A program made the translations under genes and the position numbers. The notes beneath the pieces are model-generated. The model ran no database searches, was not told the DNA's origin, and saw only the letters and a program-made list of their open reading frames with translations. Shown one piece after another: positions 1-9,141 of a stretch of DNA of 64,000 bases (position 1 is the stretch's first letter; every line of letters begins with the position of its first letter). Where the stretch lies: positions 1 to 64,000 of the forward strand of contig JBCBNV010000004.1 in NCBI GenBank assembly GCA_039821605.1. Reading direction: 5' to 3'. Origin of the DNA: CALBPI01 sp039821605 (GTDB taxonomy: Bacteria > Pseudomonadota > Gammaproteobacteria > Steroidobacterales > Woeseiaceae).

Positions 1-48
1 TGCGGGCAGGCGGGGGTGGTTCGGGTGCTCGTATCGTTTGGCGGCACG

Positions 49-140
49 AATTCGTTACGAGATTGCCGCGCCCACTGCGTGGGCTCGCAATGACGGTGGG
101 GGGGCTCGCAATGACGGTGGAGGCCTCTCGCAGTGACGGC
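49..140. repeat. REP-like palindromic element with tandem units
   Basis: The stretch holds a hairpin (GCCCAC at 70-75, loop TGC, GTGGGC at 79-84) followed by two identical 18-bp units GGCTCGCAATGACGGTGG at 82-99 and 103-120, 21 bp apart, and a decayed third copy near 124-138. Units of this form (a 'TCGCAATGACGG' tail on a short palindrome) are a common dispersed extragenic repeat type in proteobacteria. It lies just downstream of fadD. No second copy was noticed in the window, so dispersal is assumed from family knowledge. Confidence 0.6.
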
Positions 141-156
141 GCTGCGCGCGCCGCGT

Positions 157-1821
157 TCAGGCGTCGCGGAGTTCCCTGCGCAGGATCTTGCCGACGTTGG
201 TCTTGGGGAGTTCTTCGTCGCGGAAGATCACTTCTTTCGGGACTTTGTAGCCCGTGAGGTGTTCGCGGCAGTAGGCGATGACGGCGGCTGCGTCGAGCGA
301 CGGGTCGTCGGCGTAGACGTGGAGCTTCACGATCTCGCCCGATTTCTCGTCGGGCTTGCCGACGGCCGCCGCTTCGACGATGCCCGGCATTTGTACGACG
401 ACGTCTTCGATTTCGTTGGGATACACGTTGAAGCCCGAGACGAGGATCATGTCTTTCTTGCGGTCTTCGATGAAGACGAAGCCCTTTTCGTCGATGCGGC
501 CCACGTCGCCCGTGCGCAGCCAGTCGCCTTCCATGACCTCTTCGGTATCCTCGGGGCGCTGCCAGTATCCCTGCATGACCTGCGGGCCGCGGATGCAAAT
601 CTCGCCGATCTCGCCGATGGCCAACTGGTTGCCATCGTCGTCCATGATGGCAACTTCCGTTGACGAGATCGGCAGTCCGATAGCGCCCGTGTACTCGAGA
701 TCGTCGACGAACGGGTTGATGACGGCGGCCGGTGAGGTCTCCGTGAGGCCGTAAGCCTGTATGAGCGGCGTGCCCGTGACCTCTTGCCACTTCTCGGCAA
801 CCGCGCGCTGCACGGCCATGCCGCCGCCGATCGTAATGCGCAGGTGCGAGAAGTCGAGCGACGCGAAGCGCGGGTGAATAAGCAGTGCATTGAACAGCGT
901 GTTCACGCCTGTGAAGTAGGTGAACTTGTGTTTCGAGAGCTCGTCGACGAAGCCGTCAAAGTCGCGCGGATTCGTGATGAGGACATTGAGCCCGCCCTGC
1001 GCGAGCAGGCTGAAGCAATTCCCCTCGAGCGAGAAGATGTGATAGAGCGGCAGCGCGCAGATGCCGACGATGGGTTGGTCGTCGAGCTTGTTGCCGAGCC
1101 AGGCGTTCGACTGCTGCACGTTGTGCACGAGATTGCCGTGACTGAGCATCGCGCCCTTGGCCACGCCCGTGGTGCCACCCGTGTACTGCAGAAAGGCCAG
1201 ATCATCGAGCGTGATCTCGCGCCGCTCGATCGTCTTGCCCGCGCCAGCGGCCAGTGCCTGGCGGAAGGTCACGGCACGAGGCAGGGAAAACTCGGGCACC
1301 ATCCTCTTGACGCGCTTGACCACGAAGTTCGTGATCATGCGCTTGAGACCGGGCAGCATGTCGCCAATCTGGGTCGTGATGACGTGCTCGAGGCTTGTCT
1401 TGTCGATGACGGCCGCAAGCGTCGCCGCGAAGTTCTCGACGATGACGATGGCCTTGGCGCCAGAGTCGGTCATCTGGTGTTCGAGCTCGCGCTTCGTGTA
1501 GAGCGGATTCACGTTGACGGCCACGAGCCCGGCGCGCAGCACGCCGAATAGCGCGACGGGGTACTGCAGGATGTTGGGCATCATGACTGCGACGCGCTCG
1601 CCTTTGGCGAGGCCAAGCTCGTGTTGCAGGTAAGCGGCAAACTGCGCCGAAAGACGGTCGATGTCGGCAAAGCTCAGCGTGACGCCCATGTTGGCGTAGG
1701 CCGGCTTGTCGGCGTGCGTCCGGCAGTTTTGCTCGATGAGGTCGCGCAACGAATCGTAGCCCGCGTTGTCGATAAACTCAGGTGTGCCTTCGATGTACGA
1801 AGCGAGCCAGATCTTTTCCAT
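157..1821 (-). CDS. fadD: Long-chain fatty acid--CoA ligase
   Basis: 554-residue AMP-forming acyl-CoA synthetase that activates fatty acids to acyl-CoA for beta-oxidation or lipid synthesis, probably at the inner face of the membrane. The AMP-binding loop YTGGTTGVAKG lies at residues 213-223, followed by the YGLTE motif, the TGDVG and DRKKDMILVSG hinge region, and the C-terminal catalytic Lys in PKTNVGKILRR. The length matches FadD. The start was placed at MEKIW because AGGAG lies 11 nt upstream; a longer reading adds 23 unrelated residues. It begins 8 bp after tesA ends, so tesA-fadD is probably one transcript, pairing acyl release with re-activation. Confidence 0.93.
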   Translation of the reverse strand: MEKIWLASYIEGTPEFIDNAGYDSLRDLIEQNCRTHADKPAYANMGVTLSFADIDRLSAQFAAYLQHELGLAKGERVAVMMPNILQYPVALFGVLRAGLVAVNVNPLYTKRELEHQMTDSGAKAIVIVENFAATLAAVIDKTSLEHVITTQIGDMLPGLKRMITNFVVKRVKRMVPEFSLPRAVTFRQALAAGAGKTIERREITLDDLAFLQYTGGTTGVAKGAMLSHGNLVHNVQQSNAWLGNKLDDQPIVGICALPLYHIFSLEGNCFSLLAQGGLNVLITNPRDFDGFVDELSKHKFTYFTGVNTLFNALLIHPRFASLDFSHLRITIGGGMAVQRAVAEKWQEVTGTPLIQAYGLTETSPAAVINPFVDDLEYTGAIGLPISSTEVAIMDDDGNQLAIGEIGEICIRGPQVMQGYWQRPEDTEEVMEGDWLRTGDVGRIDEKGFVFIEDRKKDMILVSGFNVYPNEIEDVVVQMPGIVEAAAVGKPDEKSGEIVKLHVYADDPSLDAAAVIAYCREHLTGYKVPKEVIFRDEELPKTNVGKILRRELRDA

Positions 1822-1829
1822 GCGCCGTA

Positions 1830-2597
1830 TTACTCCTGGACGTCGGACGTTTGTTTGAAACGTTGCAGCACGGGCTCGATCACCGGCCATACGGCCTCGA
1901 GCATGATCGGCTGCGCGTTTGCGTTGGGGTGGATGCCGTCGGCTTGCATCAGCGTGGCGTCGAGCGCCACGTCCTCGAGGAAGAACGGCACGAGCGGAAC
2001 GTCGTTGGCCGAGGCCACGGCGTCGAAGCGTTGCTGGAAGCCTTCTGTGTATCGCGCGCCGTAGTTGGTCGGGATCATCATGGCGAACAGGACGACGTCG
2101 CTGCCCGCGCCCCGCGACGCCGCAATCATCTCGTTGAGGTTGCTTTCCATTTCCTCGAGCGGGAAGCCGCGCAAGCCATCGTTGCCACCGAGCTCGATGA
2201 CCGTGATCGCGGGCGCGAAACGCTCGAGCGCCGCAGGCAGCCTGGCGCGCCCGCCGCGCGTCGTGTCGCCGCTGATGCTCGCGTTGACGACCCGAATTGC
2301 ATAACCTTCGCTGCGCAGGCGCGCCTGCAGCAGTGCGACCCAGCCTTCGGTGACGCGTTCGAGGCCGTAGCCGGCACTGAGGCTGTCACCGACAACGAGC
2401 AGCACCGGGGCGTCATCGGCTAGTGCATCGGCGGTACGCGCTGGCGCCGGGGCGCTCTCAGAGGCCGCCTCGGCAGTCGCTGCGCCAGGCGCATCCGCGC
2501 CTGCAGGCGCTTCGAAATCACGAGAGGCAAGCGCCCATGCGGCGAGCAGCGCCAGAGCGACGGAAATAACGAGCAGGACATTCTTGCTGGCACGCAT
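1830..2597 (-). CDS. tesA: Arylesterase/lysophospholipase TesA-like SGNH hydrolase
   Basis: 255-residue exported GDSL/SGNH hydrolase. A signal segment at residues 6-25 and an Ala/Pro-rich linker to about 62 precede the catalytic domain. The nucleophile is Ser72 in GDSLSAGYG, then the Gly/Asn oxyanion motif ELGGND, and the DGIHPN block supplies Asp and His. It should cleave thioesters or lysophospholipids in the periplasm. It is divergent from ybbA with only 19 bp between start codons, the same arrangement as in E. coli, and is followed by fadD. The linker is longer than in E. coli TesA. Confidence 0.9.
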   Translation of the reverse strand: MRASKNVLLVISVALALLAAWALASRDFEAPAGADAPGAATAEAASESAPAPARTADALADDAPVLLVVGDSLSAGYGLERVTEGWVALLQARLRSEGYAIRVVNASISGDTTRGGRARLPAALERFAPAITVIELGGNDGLRGFPLEEMESNLNEMIAASRGAGSDVVLFAMMIPTNYGARYTEGFQQRFDAVASANDVPLVPFFLEDVALDATLMQADGIHPNANAQPIMLEAVWPVIEPVLQRFKQTSDVQE

Positions 2598-2616
2598 AGG
2601 GGCCGGATCGAGCACG

Positions 2617-3339
2617 ATGGAACACGAATCTACAAGTGTAACGCAGCAAGACGCTGTTACGGACCTGGTGCTCTCTGCACGTGGCCTCGGCAAAACCGTA
2701 ACCGGCGCCGATGGCGATCTGACCATTCTCGACGACGTGAGCTTCGACGTGGCTCGGGGCGAGACGCTGGCCGTCGTGGGGCCCTCGGGCGCGGGCAAGT
2801 CCACGCTGTTGGCCTTGCTTGCGGGACTGGACTCGCCCTCGCGCGGCGACGTCACGCTCGACGGGGTGTCGCTAGCCGGCCTCGACGAAGATGGGCGCGC
2901 CAAGGTGCGTGCGGGACGTGTCGGGTTCGTGTTCCAGTCGTTTCACTTAATCCCGGCACTCACGGCCATCGAGAACGTCATGATGCCGCTCGAGCTCGCC
3001 GGCGAACGTCAGGCGCGCCAGGTGGCGACAGAGATTCTCACGGATGTCGGGCTCGGCGAACGCCTGCGCCACTATCCCGCACAGCTGTCGGGTGGGGAGA
3101 AGCAGCGCGTCGCCATCGCGCGCGCGTTCGCCTCGCGCCCGGCGCTGCTGTTCGCCGACGAGCCCACGGGCAACCTCGACACGGGGACGGGCGAGAACAT
3201 CGAGCGCCTGCTTTTCGACCTGAACAAACGTCATGACGCGACCCTGATCCTCGTCACGCACGACCAGGGGCTGGCCCAACGCTGCAGTCGCCGGCTTGCC
3301 ATCGAGGGTGGCCGACTCGCGCGGGACGAGCGCGGTTGA
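2617..3339 (+). CDS. ybbA: ABC transporter ATP-binding protein YbbA
   Basis: 240-residue ATPase of the LolD/MacB-like subgroup. Walker A GPSGAGKS is at residues 55-62, the Q-loop in VFQSFHLIP, the signature LSGGEKQR near 150, Walker B LLFADEP with the GNLD D-loop near 170, and the switch His in VTHD. It pairs with the FtsX-like permease that follows with a 1-bp stop/start overlap. In E. coli this system sits beside tesA and is thought to act on envelope lipids or lipoproteins. The ATG at 2617 was preferred to an upstream in-frame codon, which would run into tesA. Confidence 0.92.
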   Translation: MEHESTSVTQQDAVTDLVLSARGLGKTVTGADGDLTILDDVSFDVARGETLAVVGPSGAGKSTLLALLAGLDSPSRGDVTLDGVSLAGLDEDGRAKVRAGRVGFVFQSFHLIPALTAIENVMMPLELAGERQARQVATEILTDVGLGERLRHYPAQLSGGEKQRVAIARAFASRPALLFADEPTGNLDTGTGENIERLLFDLNKRHDATLILVTHDQGLAQRCSRRLAIEGGRLARDERG

Positions 3340-5828
3340 TGCGCAGCTGGACATTCGCACTCAACGGGCTCTGGCGCGAACTGCGCTCGGGTGAGCTCGT
3401 CGTGCTCATGGCGGCCCTCGTGGTGGCCGTGGGCTCGATTACAGCGATCAGTTTTCTCACAGACCGCATCGGCAAGGCCGTGGCTCACCAGGCCAGCGAG
3501 GTGCTTGCCGCAGACCTGCGCGTGGGCTCGGGTCGCGAGCTCGACGCCGACTGGCTCGCGCGAGGCGCGGCGGCGGGCCTCGAAACCGCGGAGGCGCTGA
3601 ATTTTCCAAGCGTCGTCTTCGCGGGCGACCAGCGTGTGCTCGTGAACCTCAAGGCGGTGTCGACGCGCTATCCGCTGCGCGGAGAATTGCGGCTCGCGCC
3701 CAAGTTGTTTGCGACGCCCGCGCCGGCCCGCGGCGCACCGCCGTCGGGCACCGCCTATGCCGACGCGGCCATGCTCGCGCGGCTTGGCATCGACGCGGGC
3801 GACCGCATCGAGGTCGGGCGCCTGACGCTCGAGGTCGATTCGGTGCTGGTGTACCGCCCCGACCAGTCGCCGGGCTTCACGGCGCTCGCGCCGACGCTGC
3901 TCGTGAACATCAACGACATCGAAGCCAGCGGTCTGCTTGCGGAGGGCAGCCGCGTGCGCTACACGCAGCTCTACGCGGGAGACGCGGCGGACGTCGCGGC
4001 GTTTGGTGAGGCCTTGCGCGAGGAAGACGTTGAAGGCGTTCGCATCGAGGACGAAGCGGCTGCGGGTACGCAGCTCGCGTCGGCCATTTCGCGTGCCGGA
4101 CGCTTCCTGTCACTGGCCTCTCTCGTGAGCTTGATCCTCGCCGCCGTGGCCGTGGCCATGTCGGCGCGCCGCTATGCCGAGCGCCGTCTCGACAGTGCTG
4201 CGCTCATGAAGACCTTCGGCGCACCCCAGGCACTCGTGCTTCGTGTCGGGCTTGTCCATCTCATGGCCGTCGGTGTCGTCGCGAGCCTCATCGGGACCGC
4301 GCTCGGGTTCGCGGCCGAGCGCGGTTTGTCTGCGCTGCTCGCGGGCTGGCTGCGGGGCGACCTGCCCGAGCCCGGCTGGGAGCCCGCGCTGCCGGGCATG
4401 ATCACGGCACTCGTGCTGATGGCGGGCTTTGCGCTGCCATCGCTGTTCCAGCTGCGCGATACGCCGCCGCTGCGCGTGTTGCGCCACGACATCGCGCCGC
4501 CGCCGCCCGCGGCCTGGCTCACCTGGGGCCTCGCGTTCGCCACGCTTGCGCTGCTTGTCTGGTGGGCTGTGCGTGACGCCACGCTACTCACCGTCATCAT
4601 CGGCGGCACCGTGATCACGGCTGCCGTGCTCTACGGGGCCGGACGCCTGCTCGTGGGCGGCCTGTCGCGGCTGCGCGGCAATGTGGGCGTCTCCTGGCGC
4701 TACGGGCTCGCCAACGTCGCCCGACGGGGTCAAAACAGCGCGATCCAGGTCGTGGCCTTCGGGCTTGGGCTCATGGTGTTGCTGTTGCTGACGCTCGTGC
4801 GCAACGATTTGCTGTCGGGCTGGCGCGCGACCGTTGATGAGTCCGCGCCCAATCAGTTTCTCATCAACATCCAGCCTGAAGAGCGCGACAGTATCGGTGA
4901 GATCTTCAGCGGCGCGGGGCTCGGCGACGTGGCGTTCACGCCGCTCGTGCGTGGCCGCATCACGGCCGTGAATAGCACGACCGCCGATGACTGGTCGACG
5001 CCGACCGGCGAAGGCACGCGACGCCTGGGCCGGGAGATCAATCTGAGCTGGTCGGCAACGCTCGACCCCAGCAACGAGGTCGTGGCGGGTGAGTTCTGGA
5101 GTGTTGGCTACTCGGGGGCGCCACAAGTCTCCGTAGACGAGGACACGGCGCAGGAACTGGGTGTGGGTATCGGCGACACGCTGTCGTTCGATTTCGCGGG
5201 CGTACCCATCACGGCCGAGATCACGAGCCTGCGTCGTATCGACTGGGACTCGTTCAAGCCCAACTTCTTCATGGTGCTGAGCCCGGCAGGCATGGCCGAT
5301 TTGCCGCAGACCTACATCACGTCGTTGTACGTGCCGGAGTCAACGAGTGGTGTGCTGCTGACGCTTGTGCGTGAACACCCGAGCGTGTCGGTCATTGACA
5401 TCGAGGCGGCGCTGGCGCAGGTGCGCGGCATCATCGACAAGGCTTCGCTGGCCGTGCAGTACGTGTTCCTCTTCACACTGGCCGCAGGTCTCGTGGTGCT
5501 GTTCGCCGCGATCCAGTCGACGCTCGATGAGCGCCGCTACGAGAGCGCGTTGCTGCGCACGTTCGGCGCGACGCGCGGCACGATTCTCGCGGGCATTCTC
5601 GCCGAGTTCTCGGCGCTGGGTCTGCTTGCGGGCGCCTGCGCGGCCACGGGGGCAACTGCCATCGGCATCGTTGCGGCGCGTGAGCTGTTCGATCTCGAGC
5701 TCGGTGTGAATCCCGTGCTCTGGTTCGCGGGGCTCGTGGCCGGGCTTGTGATGGTGGGTGCGAGCGGGACGCTCGCGGCACGTTCGGCGGCCGATACGCC
5801 ACCCGTGCGCACGCTGCGGCGGGGCTGA
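3339..5828 (+). CDS. ybbP: FtsX-like ABC permease YbbP
   Basis: 829-residue inner membrane permease, partner of YbbA. One N-terminal membrane segment (about 18-40) is followed by a large periplasmic MacB-type domain, then membrane segments near 255-285, 305-325 and 345-365, a second group near 390-480, a second periplasmic domain, and three C-terminal segments. The two FtsX-like modules and about 830 residues match YbbP. It starts at an ATG whose A is the last base of the ybbA stop codon; a TTG 3 bp upstream is an alternative. The substrate is not known from sequence. Confidence 0.9.
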   Translation: MRSWTFALNGLWRELRSGELVVLMAALVVAVGSITAISFLTDRIGKAVAHQASEVLAADLRVGSGRELDADWLARGAAAGLETAEALNFPSVVFAGDQRVLVNLKAVSTRYPLRGELRLAPKLFATPAPARGAPPSGTAYADAAMLARLGIDAGDRIEVGRLTLEVDSVLVYRPDQSPGFTALAPTLLVNINDIEASGLLAEGSRVRYTQLYAGDAADVAAFGEALREEDVEGVRIEDEAAAGTQLASAISRAGRFLSLASLVSLILAAVAVAMSARRYAERRLDSAALMKTFGAPQALVLRVGLVHLMAVGVVASLIGTALGFAAERGLSALLAGWLRGDLPEPGWEPALPGMITALVLMAGFALPSLFQLRDTPPLRVLRHDIAPPPPAAWLTWGLAFATLALLVWWAVRDATLLTVIIGGTVITAAVLYGAGRLLVGGLSRLRGNVGVSWRYGLANVARRGQNSAIQVVAFGLGLMVLLLLTLVRNDLLSGWRATVDESAPNQFLINIQPEERDSIGEIFSGAGLGDVAFTPLVRGRITAVNSTTADDWSTPTGEGTRRLGREINLSWSATLDPSNEVVAGEFWSVGYSGAPQVSVDEDTAQELGVGIGDTLSFDFAGVPITAEITSLRRIDWDSFKPNFFMVLSPAGMADLPQTYITSLYVPESTSGVLLTLVREHPSVSVIDIEAALAQVRGIIDKASLAVQYVFLFTLAAGLVVLFAAIQSTLDERRYESALLRTFGATRGTILAGILAEFSALGLLAGACAATGATAIGIVAARELFDLELGVNPVLWFAGLVAGLVMVGASGTLAARSAADTPPVRTLRRG

Positions 5829-5831
5829 CGC

Positions 5832-6779
5832 CTAGCCGTCGTTCTTGCGCGAGGCCTTGGCCGCTTTCTTCTCGGCTTTCTGCTGCGTCTTCTCGGCCTT
5901 GCGCGCGGCTTTCTCGGCCTGCTTGTGCTCGCGCTTTTCAATCTCCGGGTCGACGAGTCGACGCACGGTCTCGACGATGTCGACTTCGCCCGTTTCGAGC
6001 AGCGCCGGGAAGGCTTTCCGGCACACGGTCCAGGTGGCGCCGATGATGGCGAAGTAAAGCACGAACAGAATTACGGAATAGGTCAGCTGGTCGACAAACT
6101 CACCCATCCAGGGCGGCAGCCGGAAGCCGAACAGCGCCTCCACGACCGCTGACAGGATGCGCTCCATGATGCTGATCTCGAGCATGATGTACAGCAGCAC
6201 GGCGAGCACGATCTGCAGTGCGAACAGCCGCCAGGCCACTGTCCAGAGCGCAGCAATCCAGTTCTGGCTATAGCACAACGCGGCGAACGCAATCGCGATG
6301 CCGGCGGCCACTTCGCTGCCGTCGGCCAGCCATTTGGCGACGCCGCCGATGTAGGCCCAGGCGGGTCCGCCGTCGAGGGTTTCGATGCCCGGGTCGGCGA
6401 TGCTGAACCCCAGCGAGAGCAGCACAAGCAGCGCCGTGGCCGGGATGATGGGGGCGACGAGCCAGACGAAGTCGGTGTCCGCGGCCGCGCCGCTCTGAAA
6501 CAGGTAGCGACGCACCGCGAGCGCAAACGCCACGCAGACGAATGCAGCGGGCCAGTTCACGAGCTCCAGCGGTCCCGTGCCGGCGGTCAGCGAGTTGGCC
6601 ACGAGCCCGAGTCCCACGGCCGCCAGCGTGAGCACTACGATGCGCAGTCGCGGTGGCGCGCCGAACACCTGGCTCAGGTTGTCATCGAGCGGGTCGTCGT
6701 TGAAGGCGCGGCGCAGCGCCGGCGCCATGTCGTTGAAGCCGTCGCGCGCAATTTGCAGCAGATGGCGAAAGCGGTTCAC
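5832..6779 (-). CDS. Multi-pass membrane protein with Lys/Ala-rich tail, unknown function
   Basis: 315 residues, not assigned to a family. An N-terminal amphipathic stretch to about 45 is followed by roughly six hydrophobic segments (about 50-70, 78-92, 108-128, 158-175, 183-205, 232-255). The last 45 residues are a charged Lys/Ala/Glu-rich helix ending in KKAAKASRKNDG, probably cytoplasmic. GTG start, 5 bp after the oxyR stop, so it is the last gene of the dehydrogenase-photolyase-oxyR operon. Its end lies 3 bp from the convergent ybbP stop. The operon suggests a stress-related role, but nothing in the sequence proves it. Confidence 0.7.
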   Translation of the reverse strand: MNRFRHLLQIARDGFNDMAPALRRAFNDDPLDDNLSQVFGAPPRLRIVVLTLAAVGLGLVANSLTAGTGPLELVNWPAAFVCVAFALAVRRYLFQSGAAADTDFVWLVAPIIPATALLVLLSLGFSIADPGIETLDGGPAWAYIGGVAKWLADGSEVAAGIAIAFAALCYSQNWIAALWTVAWRLFALQIVLAVLLYIMLEISIMERILSAVVEALFGFRLPPWMGEFVDQLTYSVILFVLYFAIIGATWTVCRKAFPALLETGEVDIVETVRRLVDPEIEKREHKQAEKAARKAEKTQQKAEKKAAKASRKNDG

Positions 6780-6784
6780 TGACC

Positions 6785-7696
6785 TCAGCCCCCGGGAACG
6801 GCGTCCATGATGGTGCCGCAGACGTCGCGGATCAGATCGCCGCGCGGATGACTGGCGCGCCAGACACCCACCACGATGCGCGACGGCTCGGGAGCTTCGA
6901 AGCGCAGTGTGACGAGCCGGTCGTCGTCGGAGGCCTGGTCGCGCACGGCCAGTTCGGGAAGCAGCGTCACGCCTGCGCCACCGGCCACCATCTGGCGCAG
7001 TGTCTCAAGGCTCGTGGCACGGAATTCGTCCTCGTTGACGCCACCCGCCATGTGGCAGACCTCAAGCGCCTGGTCGCGCAGGCAGTGGCCATCCTCGAGC
7101 AGCAGGAAGTGCTCGTCGGCGATGACGTCCTGTTGCACGACGCGCTGGCCCGCGAGTGGGTGGTCGGCGCCGACGGCGAGCAGGAAGGGCTCGACGAACA
7201 ACTCACGCGAGTCGCAGCCTGCAAGATCGAGCGGCAGCGCGAGGACGCCCATGTCGACGTCGCCGCTGCGGATGGCCGCCATGAGCGGGTCGGTCTGCAG
7301 CTCGAGGTAGAGGCAGCGCAGGCGTTCAAAGCGGTCCGCGAGTGCGGGGGCCGCGTGCGGCAACAGGTAGGGTGCGATGGTCGGGATCAGGCCGATGCGC
7401 AAGCGGCCCGCCTGCGGGTCCTGATGCATTTGCGCGAGCTCATTGATCGATTCGGCCTCGCGCAGCAACTCGCGTGCGCGCTCGGCGATCGCCGTGCCCG
7501 TCTGGGTCAGCGTGATGCCGCGCGAGTGCCGCTCGACGAGCGTGACACCAAGCTGCTCTTCGAGCTTCTTGACCTGCGTGCTCAGCGTGGGCTGAGTCAC
7601 GAAGCAGGCTTCTGCGGCGCGCCCGAAATGGCGGTGCTCGTCGAGCGCCACGAGGTAGCGCAGCATGCGCAGATTGAAGTGCAGGTTGCTGGCCAT
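6785..7696 (-). CDS. oxyR: Hydrogen peroxide-sensing LysR regulator OxyR
   Basis: 303-residue LysR-type activator. The helix-turn-helix lies at about 12-70 (FGRAAEACFVTQPTLSTQVKKLE). The redox pair is intact: Cys205 and Cys214 in GHCLRDQALEVC match Cys199/Cys208 of E. coli OxyR with the same 9-residue spacing, so peroxide should form the activating disulfide. Its start overlaps the photolyase stop by 1 bp, placing it inside an operon. This departs from the usual lone oxyR and may link peroxide and light-damage responses. Confidence 0.95.
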   Translation of the reverse strand: MASNLHFNLRMLRYLVALDEHRHFGRAAEACFVTQPTLSTQVKKLEEQLGVTLVERHSRGITLTQTGTAIAERARELLREAESINELAQMHQDPQAGRLRIGLIPTIAPYLLPHAAPALADRFERLRCLYLELQTDPLMAAIRSGDVDMGVLALPLDLAGCDSRELFVEPFLLAVGADHPLAGQRVVQQDVIADEHFLLLEDGHCLRDQALEVCHMAGGVNEDEFRATSLETLRQMVAGGAGVTLLPELAVRDQASDDDRLVTLRFEAPEPSRIVVGVWRASHPRGDLIRDVCGTIMDAVPGG

Positions 7697-9141
7697 CAGC
7701 TGGCTTCCTTGAGGGATTGAAAGGCGTCGAGCGCGGCCTTGCGGGAGGCCTTGAGGTCGACAATGGGGCGCGGGTAGTCGCGCCCGAGGGTCACGCCGGC
7801 CTCACGCAGCACGGCCTCGGGTGCCTCCCAGGGTTTGTGCAGGTATTTCTTGGGCAGCCTCGCAAGCTCTGGCACCCAGTGGCGGACGTAGTCGCCATCG
7901 CGATCAAACTTTTCGCCCTGGGTTACGGGATTGAAGATGCGGAAATAGGGTGCGGCATCGGCGCCCGTGCCCGCCGACCACTGCCAGCCCATTGTGTTGG
8001 CAGGCAGATCGGCATCGACAAGCGTGTCCCAGAACCAGCGTGCGCCGTGCAGCCAATGGGCGCGAATGTTCTTTACGAGCAGCGACGCCACGATCATGCG
8101 CACGCGGTTGTGCATCCAGCCCGTGCGCCAGAGCTCACGCATGCCGGCATCGACGATGGGAATGCCCGTGTTGCCGCGTTCCCAGGCGCGAATGTCGCCG
8201 GCCGCCTCGTCGTCATCGCGCCAGGGGAATGCCGCGAACCGCTCGTTCATGGGCGCATCGGTCGTGTGCGGGAAGTGGAACATTACGTAGTGGGAAAACT
8301 CGCGCCAGCCGATCTCCGTCAGGAACACGCGGCAGCCGTCGGATTCCGGGTCCTGGGCCTCCTCGACGAGTCGCCACACCTGGCGTGGTGAGATCTCACC
8401 GAAGTGCAGGTGGGGCGACAGCCGCGAGGTGCCCGCCGTGCCCGGCAGATCGCGGGTCGCGTCGTAGTCGCGGACGGGGTCGGCCACAAACGCGCGTGCC
8501 CGCGACATCGCGCCCGCTTCGCCCGGCGTCCAGGCCGCCTCGAGGCCATCATCCCAGTCGATGCTCGGTTCGAGCCCCAGCGCGTCGAGCGGCAGTGACT
8601 CGATCTCGGCGCCCGCGATGGTTGCGGGCGCCGCCAGCGGGTCGGGCCGGTGCAGTTGCGCCCGCGCCGCGCGCCAGTAGGGCGTAAACACGCGGTAGGG
8701 TGTGCCCGTCTTGGTCATGACCTCCCAGGGTTCCTGCAGTAGCGCGCCGTTGTGGCTGTGCACGGCGACGCCATCGTCCTGCAGCGCCGTCTTGATGGCC
8801 TTGTCGCGGGCGATCGCCCCGGGCTCGTAGAGTCGATTCCAGAATACCGCCGTGGCACCTGTCTCGGCGGAGACCGCGCGCAGCGCGTCGAGTGCGACTC
8901 CACGTCGGAGCGCCAACGAGGCGCCACGCGATGCGATTTCGCGGCCCAGTGCCGCAAGGCTCTGGTGCAACCACCAGCGGCTTGCCGCGCCCGCGGCCCA
9001 GTCCGTCTCTGTCTCGCTGTCGTCGATGTACAGCAACACGACACGGTCGCAGTGGTCGAGGGCGTCATTCAGCGCGGGCTGGTCGGTCAGCCGCAGGTCG
9101 CGGCGAAACCAGACAATGCCGGTCGCGTATCGGTCGGTCAT
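7696..9141 (-). CDS. phrB: Deoxyribodipyrimidine photolyase (CPD, class I)
   Basis: 481-residue flavoprotein that repairs cyclobutane pyrimidine dimers using light. The N-terminal Rossmann antenna domain begins at IVWFRRDLRLTDQPAL. The FAD domain holds TAGTSRLSPHLHFGEISPR, the W-REF block, MHNRVRM and the NTMGWQWSAGTGADAAPYFRIFNP signature. Length matches class I enzymes. It begins directly after the dehydrogenase stop and overlaps oxyR by 1 bp. The antenna cofactor cannot be told from sequence alone. Confidence 0.95.
   Translation of the reverse strand: MTDRYATGIVWFRRDLRLTDQPALNDALDHCDRVVLLYIDDSETETDWAAGAASRWWLHQSLAALGREIASRGASLALRRGVALDALRAVSAETGATAVFWNRLYEPGAIARDKAIKTALQDDGVAVHSHNGALLQEPWEVMTKTGTPYRVFTPYWRAARAQLHRPDPLAAPATIAGAEIESLPLDALGLEPSIDWDDGLEAAWTPGEAGAMSRARAFVADPVRDYDATRDLPGTAGTSRLSPHLHFGEISPRQVWRLVEEAQDPESDGCRVFLTEIGWREFSHYVMFHFPHTTDAPMNERFAAFPWRDDDEAAGDIRAWERGNTGIPIVDAGMRELWRTGWMHNRVRMIVASLLVKNIRAHWLHGARWFWDTLVDADLPANTMGWQWSAGTGADAAPYFRIFNPVTQGEKFDRDGDYVRHWVPELARLPKKYLHKPWEAPEAVLREAGVTLGRDYPRPIVDLKASRKAALDAFQSLKEAS

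Noticed and set aside
784..1551. Long open frame on the plus strand inside fadD
   Set aside because: Antisense to a well-supported gene and low-complexity, charged composition; no start signal.
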